Source: Carya illinoinensis | Taxonomy: Eukaryota > Streptophyta > Magnoliopsida > Fagales > Juglandaceae | Assembly (NCBI RefSeq): GCF_018687715.1 | Contig: NC_056758.1 | Location: 24,587,001 to 24,651,000, forward strand | Length of the DNA stretch: 64,000 nucleotides | Reading direction: 5' to 3' | Shown: positions 58,871 through 64,000 of the stretch, one piece after another | Layout of the letters: the number at the start of each line of letters is the position of its first letter | How positions within the stretch are numbered: position 1 is the stretch's first letter | Position numbers and translations under genes: made by a program | Notes under the pieces: model-generated | What the model was told of the DNA's origin: nothing | The model's input: the letters and a program-made list of their open reading frames with translations, nothing else | Databases searched by the model: none

Positions 58871-59050
58871 GTAAAATTACATAAATTAACCATAATATAT
58901 ATTTTTTTTAATAGTAAGGTTGAGTAACGTTATATTAAAAAAAAATTAAGAGTAGAAATTAAGCTACACAATACATACATTAAATATTTGTGTCCATTAC
59001 ATATGTCGAAAATAAAAAACGTTCGAATGATAAATTTTTACAAATCACTT

Positions 59051-60277
59051 TCAGAACTGCTGGTTTACAAAAGATCGAAACTCCTCAGTCAATGTCTCAA
59101 CCTTATTGTTTAGCACATCTACATGATGTGCAAGATGTGCGACAGCCTAATCTATATGTGCAATCTGTCTATCGATCTGTCGGTCTATATGCGCCTTCAT
59201 ATCTGTCATCATTGTATCAACCCAAGCAGGTCGCACATCCCCAGCAGATGTAACTCCCGGCTGCTGACTAGTACTCGCCGACGGGCGAGTAACATCGGCC
59301 CTAGACTCAGTCGGGGGAACAAGATCTGGCGTAGGACCAGACTGACGCCGAGCTGAGCCTCTCCCCTGTCCAATGCTCCGGCGGTGTGTGGTTATGTCGA
59401 TAGGGCTCATCTGGTTTATCACCATCTCCTCCACCTGGAGTGGCACTCCCCGGGCTAGTAATAAGTGGCTGATAATGACTCCGTACGGGAGATTATCCGT
59501 GGTAACGATGCTGGCCTCGTAACGGATCCGCTCAAATATAACAAGGGGCAAGTCAATGGACTCACCACGTGCCAAGCCAATCAGGAATTGTGCACGAGCT
59601 CGACTGAATGTGCTCTTATGTGCCACCGGGTCTACATTTGTTGCAACAAAAATGTGCAACATGCGAAAGAAAGGCAGCAGCTGATTTTGGCTGAAGGAGT
59701 TCGGCCTATCGAGCTTTGTGCGGTCCGTGCCAGTGAGGATGTAGAAATCCTGGTCCCGCTCATCGTCACCAACCTCAGCAGCAATAGGATCGCCCTCGGG
59801 TCGATCTTCTTCATGACTGGGCATAAACTCAACAGGGCCCGAAGATGAAGCAGAAGCAGCTGGATCTGCCTCGAATATGCCCGGGGAAAATGCAGCTGCT
59901 ATGTCATCAGCTTGAGCAGCTGTCGACTCAGGTAGCATACGCGGAATCTGGAGCAAGTCGGCGAGAACATCCGCCGAGAACTGAAACTGTACACCGCGTA
60001 CACTGAGAGTATGGGATGATGCATCGTTAGGCATGGTGGCCATCCCAATGTAAAACTCTCGAACCATTGTGGGGTAAATCTTTCCCCTCAATGTGCATAT
60101 GGGGCCCCAGCCTCTGGTGACGAAGACGTCTCTCAGCGTCTTTCGCTCCTAGCTGAGCTCATCAAACTCATTAATGAGGATTTCTCGTTCCCCCATAACA
60201 GTTCGTGCCCCCAGTCGAGCGATGTTCGGATTGTCTCCATCCCTCCCTCGCTTCCTTGTCGTCATATACTGAGCCAT
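59051..60277 (-). pseudogene. Plant transposon protein (PF20167-like), two in-frame TAG codons
   Basis: Minus strand, from ATG at 60275-60277 (MAQYMTTRKRGRDGDNP) to TGA at 59051-59053, about 408 codons. A TAG at 60149-60151 lies in FDELS-stop-ERKTLRDVF, and another at 59147-59149 in QIAHID-stop-AVAHLAHH. Apart from these the frame is open. The middle matches the family found in CACTA-like plant elements: TMVREFYIGMA, VRGVQFQFSADVLADLLQIP, FSQNQLLPFFRMLHIFV and SRARAQFLIGLARGESIDLP. A Q-rich tail ends in a short helical segment (LNNKVETLTEEFRSFVNQQF). The family's biochemical function is unknown. Both stops would be glutamine (CAG) in an ancestor. Confidence 0.75.
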
Positions 60278-60494
60278 ATCCTGAAAATAAAAAAAAATAT
60301 ATAAGTTATAACATTTTAAAAAAATGATTATAATCACAGATACATACGTATTATGACATATATGGATTATACTAAAAATTAAAATATCATCCTTATAAAT
60401 TTACATAATTTTGCGAGTAAAACTTTTAAAGAAACTCACTTTTTCAATATATAAAATAATAATACCTAAAAGAAACATTATAAAAAAATTTTAT

Positions 60495-61460
60495 ATTGTA
60501 AACGTTTGAACGTTAATACAATGTACGTTCGCATGTTAAAATATGTCCGAATATACAAAGATGAAATGTTCGGACGTTTTTATCGAACGTTTCATTCAAA
60601 CGTTCGATAAAAACGTGCGAATAAGCTCATTACGTCCGAACGTATTACCTAAACGTTCGGACGTAATGAATTTGAATCGTCATACGTTAGGACGTTCTTA
60701 CTAGCCGAAGAAGACCAATGGATTACGTTCGAACGTTTTATCCAACGTTACGTTAAAGCGTTGGATAAAAACGTTCGCACGTAAAACTAATACGTTCGCA
60801 CGTAACAATATAACGTGCGAACGTATTGAATACAAAAGGTCACACGTTCAGACGTTGTGTCGTGACGTCCGAACGTTACGACACGGAATCGCTGAGTCGA
60901 CTCAGCCATTACCGAAAGCTTCAAAACACATGTTTCGAAGCCACAAACAACCAAAATATGAATTTCAAAAGATGGGAAATGTTTCTACGGTCCTATTCTA
61001 TCATTTTACTGCGAATGGTGGCCGGAAATGCAAGTTTTATAACCGGGCTACGGTGGGTTTCGAATTTTTGAAACCCACCGATTAAAAGCAAGGAAATAGA
61101 AGAGGGAGAGGGCACATTACCTTTTAGTGACGGTTGCGGTGGCGGATGGCGACGGTTGCGGCGGTGTGCGTGGCGGAGAGGATGAGAGAGTTTGAGTTTT
61201 CGGACCGGCTTCGTACAAGTTATGGCCTGGAAACCGTCGTGCCTGGCCTTATATACAGTTAACGTCCGAACGTTAATTAATTAACGTTCGGACGTTAACT
61301 CCACATGCGAACGTTATGTATATCACGTTCGGACTTAAAAGCATACGTGCGAACATGATACTTTTACGTTCGGACGTTGTGTTAACATGCGAACGTGCGT
61401 CTATTATGTTCGGACGTCAATCAAAATGTCCGTACGTTTTGGTTATAACATTCGAACGTT
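60495..61460. repeat. Right subterminal arrays of ACGTTCG palindromes
   Basis: Many copies of ACGTTCGAACGT, ACGTTCGGACGT and ACGTGCGAACGT lie at 60495-60870 and 61255-61460. They flank a GC-richer part (60890-61240) that is probably the promoter and leader of the minus-strand gene. Confidence 0.85.
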
Positions 61461-61465
61461 GTTAC

Positions 61466-62110
61466 ACTATATATTATATTATATATATTATATAATATAT
61501 ATAATGTAATATATATTATATTACCTATATATTACTATATAATATGATATATAATATATAATATTATATATTATATAATGTATAATATTATATACGTACA
61601 ATATACGTATATTATATACTATATAGTGTTATACTATATAATATATAGTATATTACACTTATGTTCTATATAGTGTATACTATATAGTGTTATAGTGTAT
61701 GTAGTTTTAATACGTATATAGTGTTATATACGTATTATTGAAACCGTTATTATATAGTATATATTATATAGCACTTTATAATGTTAATATATATAGTATA
61801 TATTATATAGTAGTATTATATAGTTATTTAACACTATCCAATACTATAGTGTATATACTATAGTATCTATATAATAACTATAGTATATTATATAGTAATT
61901 ATATAGTCTATAATATATATATAGTATATACATATAAAGTATATGTATAGTATACTAAGTATTACACTATATTTGTAGTATATATACTATATTATATACA
62001 AGTAGTATATATAACATAGTACTAGTACTATATATACGTATACCAGGATATATATATATATATAATAGCTAATATAATAGATATATTAATAGATTATAGA
62101 ATATATAATA
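61466..62110. repeat. TA-rich low-complexity tract, ~640 bp
   Basis: It consists almost wholly of TATA/ATAT words with scattered G and C (TATAGTGTTATA, ATACGTATA). It has very high hairpin potential. It separates the CACTA-type element from the pararetrovirus-like sequence. Confidence 0.95.
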
Positions 62111-62182
62111 ATAAACAAATAAATGAAGTGCAGGAAGTAAAGGCATGAATAAAAGTAAAGATCAAAATAAGATAAACTCAAT

Positions 62183-62188
62183 TTTATT
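62183..62188 (-). terminator. Poly(A) signal of the pararetrovirus-like sequence
   Basis: AATAAA on the minus strand, downstream of the TATA box by a distance that is usual for the terminal redundancy of a pararetrovirus transcript. Confidence 0.5.
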
Positions 62189-62340
62189 GAAAACATAATA
62201 CTTACAAGGAGATTAATTCTCAGAAGCTTGAAAGGCAGGAGACATGGAAAGGAGTTTACAAGAGAGAAGTTTTGAGAGTGACGAGGGACTAGGATTAGCT
62301 TTAGATGAGAATTTCTGAATGCCTTTCCTCACTTACAAAC

Positions 62341-62352
62341 TGCCTATTTATA
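62341..62352 (-). promoter_or_regulatory. 35S-like TATA box
   Basis: TATAAATAGGCA on the minus strand, close to the caulimovirus 35S core promoter consensus. TGACG motifs lie upstream at 62478-62482 and 62497-62501 in a short repeat (CAGTGACGAGCATCTT type), resembling as-1 elements. Confidence 0.55.
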
Positions 62353-62555
62353 GACTCCAAAACAGTACCTTACAATAATATTACTGACATGTACAGTGAC
62401 TCATACAGTAAATAGGCGGCTACATTTATTAAACATGGGCGGCTAAACAGTAACTAGACAGCTGGATGATTCTTGACTGACGGGCATCTTGAACAGTGAC
62501 GAGCATCTTAAACAGTGTTCTGATAATGGAAGAAAAGGACGATAATCTTTTGGAA

Positions 62556-63887
62556 TTACATAATCTGAGGGTCATAATTTGCCAGTTCCAATTCATACGG
62601 ATCTTGAGAATCCATCATCTGTGAGGGATAATATGGTGAGTTGTCATGAGAATGAGAGGCCTGTTGGGATGGAGAGGCCTGCTGTAGTGGCGATGATGTT
62701 GTCTGCTGTGCTGGAGATAATCTGACTTGATGGTCTTCTTCTTCATCACTGTCTGATACTTGTGACATTGCTTCTGCTAATTTTTTCAAGTCTTTTTTAT
62801 TGGTAATTGTTGCTAATTGAGGTTGGAATCTGCTTCTCTGAACAAGAACCTCAGGAGCCTTGGTAATTTTTGAGAACATTTTTACAACATGATCATAATT
62901 ATACTTTTCCCACCATTTTACAGAGACTTGGCGGGCCAAGAACATAATATTTTTGAGAGAAGGATGAGGTTTGATGACATATTCCCACTTCATGATCCAA
63001 TTTAATTTTGTTTTAAGAAAGAAAAGGAGAAGTGGTGAACAGTGTGATAATGAAGGTGGACAATCATTCTGTAATGTGAAAGCCTGAAGACTCTCCTGGA
63101 GAGGTGGAGGAAGAATGAGAGATTCTGGTCCAAATTGATCCCACCATAATAGGAACCATCGCGGTAGAGTCTTAATTTCCTGTAATTTATCAAAATGGAG
63201 AAACCAGGAATGGCGCAAATTCTTATTCTGTCGTAAGAACGTTTTGTTCCATGCTTGTTGATAATCGTAGTAATCGAAATAAGGAGGATCATATGGCTGA
63301 GAAAATCTTCTCGTCAAGTACGGGCTTTTTCCCCACTGTTCTAAGGTAAGAACCTGTTTAATAGTAACTTTGTGGAATGCAATGATCGGAGTTGCAGGTG
63401 GAGAAGGTTGAGATTGTAAAGAGCAGGGGATTTCAGAGATAATAATAGAATCAGTGTCTACTAAAATAAATTCATAAAAGTTCTGAGTCTTGGTAATGTT
63501 TTGGGGAACATAATGCCAATCTGGTAATAGAAAAGCGTCAAGTAATTTTTGAGGTTCAGATAGATGCTGTAATTCTGATTCAATAGGAAAGACTGGATGC
63601 CAATGGGATTTAAAGATAATAGGAGTTACAGAGGGCTGAGATAAAGGTGGAGGATTAATAATTTGAGAAGGAGAAGAACTAGTAGAAGAAACAGCTTTTG
63701 AGTATGTGGGTAATTTTGAAGAGGATAATGGTGAAAATGGATTATAGGATGGCCTAATGTTTTGTGGTAATGTCCCTAGTACTGTATAGGGTTTTGGTAT
63801 GACGGAAGGACAGGGTGAAGGATAAGGAGGAGAAGGTGATTTGGCATAGGAGGATTTGGTTTTCACTCTGGACTTTGAGGAAGACAT
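62556..63887 (-). CDS. 443-residue ORF downstream of pol in a pararetrovirus-like element
   Basis: It is open from ATG 63885-63887 to a stop at 62556. The N-terminal 100 residues are rich in Ser and Pro (SPSPPYPSPCPSVIPKPY). The central part has a conserved aromatic block seen in many plant genomes next to pararetroviral pol: YDPPYFDYYDYQQAWNKTF, HSWFLHFDKLQ, PRWFLLWWDQFGPES and LNWIMKWEYVI. The C-terminal 70 residues are acidic, then Gln/Ser-rich (SDSDEEED, SPAQQTTSSPLQQASPSQQ). Its start overlaps the pol end by 25 bases in another frame. It sits where caulimoviruses have ORF VI or florendoviruses ORF2, but I see no clear similarity to a known transactivator. Function unknown. Confidence 0.7.
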   Translation of the reverse strand: MSSSKSRVKTKSSYAKSPSPPYPSPCPSVIPKPYTVLGTLPQNIRPSYNPFSPLSSSKLPTYSKAVSSTSSSPSQIINPPPLSQPSVTPIIFKSHWHPVFPIESELQHLSEPQKLLDAFLLPDWHYVPQNITKTQNFYEFILVDTDSIIISEIPCSLQSQPSPPATPIIAFHKVTIKQVLTLEQWGKSPYLTRRFSQPYDPPYFDYYDYQQAWNKTFLRQNKNLRHSWFLHFDKLQEIKTLPRWFLLWWDQFGPESLILPPPLQESLQAFTLQNDCPPSLSHCSPLLLFFLKTKLNWIMKWEYVIKPHPSLKNIMFLARQVSVKWWEKYNYDHVVKMFSKITKAPEVLVQRSRFQPQLATITNKKDLKKLAEAMSQVSDSDEEEDHQVRLSPAQQTTSSPLQQASPSQQASHSHDNSPYYPSQMMDSQDPYELELANYDPQIM

Positions 63888-64000
63888 GATTTTCCCTGTA
63901 AGAATTCTCGGGATAGAAAATCAGGAAGAGAATTAGAATCTCCTTTAATATGCTCAATATCAAAATCAAAAATACTTAAAATAGCTTGCCATCTTGCAAA
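63863..64000 (-). CDS. C-terminal end of pol (RNase H), partial
   Basis: 45 residues plus TGA (63863-63865) are in view. ARWQAILSIFDFDIEHIKG and SLPDFLSREFLQ form the characteristic end of a pararetroviral or Ty3 RNase H domain. The gene continues past the right edge. It stops shortly after the RNase H motif, leaving no room for an integrase. Confidence 0.7.
   Translation of the reverse strand, partial: FARWQAILSIFDFDIEHIKGDSNSLPDFLSREFLQGKSCLPQSPE

Larger units (their letters stand above)
58564..61460. mobile_element. CACTA (En/Spm)-type DNA transposon, left end and body
   Basis: The left end CACTACAACAAATATGG at 58564 is the classic CACTA terminus. Next come short GTGACGG/GTCACTAAA words in both orientations, and then arrays of a palindromic motif close to ACGTTCGAACGT at 58685-58870 and again at 60495-60870 and 61255-61460. 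Such subterminal arrays are where CACTA transposases bind. I do not find a matching GTAGTG end on the right; it is either lost in the TA-rich tract or outside the window. The body carries a plant transposon protein gene on the minus strand. Confidence 0.7.
62140..64000 (-). mobile_element. Endogenous pararetrovirus-like (Caulimoviridae) sequence, 3' part
   Basis: Minus strand, entering from the window's right edge. In order: the end of an RNase H domain, a 443-residue ORF overlapping it by 25 bases, a 62352-62555 non-coding part with two TGACG motifs, a TATA box, and a poly(A) signal about 155 bases beyond the TATA box. There is no integrase after RNase H, which argues against Ty3/gypsy and for a caulimovirid. 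Order pol, downstream ORF, then promoter recalls caulimoviruses and florendoviruses; the genus cannot be fixed from this piece. It is a chromosomal relic, and the rest lies outside the window. Confidence 0.65.

Noticed and set aside
59465..59848. 127-codon plus-strand frame within the CACTA gene
   Set aside because: It is antisense to the recognisable plant transposon protein and has no support.
58564..62110. A matching right CACTA end inside the TA-rich tract
   Set aside because: No GTAGTG or TTTGTTGTAGTG-like sequence is present there, so I left the right border open at the last palindrome array.

Overview
The window is nuclear DNA from a flowering plant, most likely a woody eudicot; I cannot name the species. 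It is AT-rich and intron-containing. It holds one apparently intact host gene (an ankyrin-repeat/PGG membrane protein) in a landscape made almost entirely of plant transposable elements of many ages. All coordinates, splice sites and identities were worked out by eye.

Layout. 1-4967: four tandem units of about 1.4-1.55 kb, non-coding. 4968-5960: possible LTR debris. 6377-16204 (+): ankyrin/PGG gene. I can splice ten exons into one 887-residue frame. It contains a duplicated exon module, and its last intron (10237-15598) holds an old, dead, antisense Copia element. 16546-16768: Copia LTR/primer-site remnant. 17369-24161: a complete Mutator-like element (MULE) with 56-bp ungapped terminal inverted repeats and a perfect 9-bp target duplication. 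It carries a GRF zinc-finger/membrane gene (+) and a nearly intact FAR1-type transposase gene (-) broken by one frameshift and one stop. 25995-26030: a run of 36 G. 26278-27644: a solo Ty3/gypsy-type LTR. 28160-36835 and 47990-56705: two copies of one non-coding segment. Each has been hit by different retroposons, so each copy preserves the other's empty site: LINE 1 (29695-35938, itself containing a hAT element at 34213-34836), LINE 2 (48130-52844) and a poly(A) retroposon (54091-55569). 38470-42640: fragments of a second ankyrin gene, split by a young Copia (38811-42492) whose integrase/RT/RNase H frame is still open. 42657-45846: a 5'-truncated degenerate Copia. 56725-58560: possible gypsy LTR. 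58564 to about 61460: a CACTA-type element with arrays of a palindromic ACGTTCGAACGT-like motif around a gene for a plant transposon protein. 61466-62110: TA-rich tract. 62140-64000 (-): end of an endogenous pararetrovirus-like sequence (pol/RNase H tail, a 443-residue ORF, a TATA promoter and a poly(A) signal).

The genes here do not form a pathway. The window is mainly a record of nested insertions. Its most informative parts are the MULE with its second gene, the ankyrin gene with its repeated exon module, the reciprocal empty sites, the CACTA palindrome arrays and the pararetrovirus end next to TA-rich DNA.
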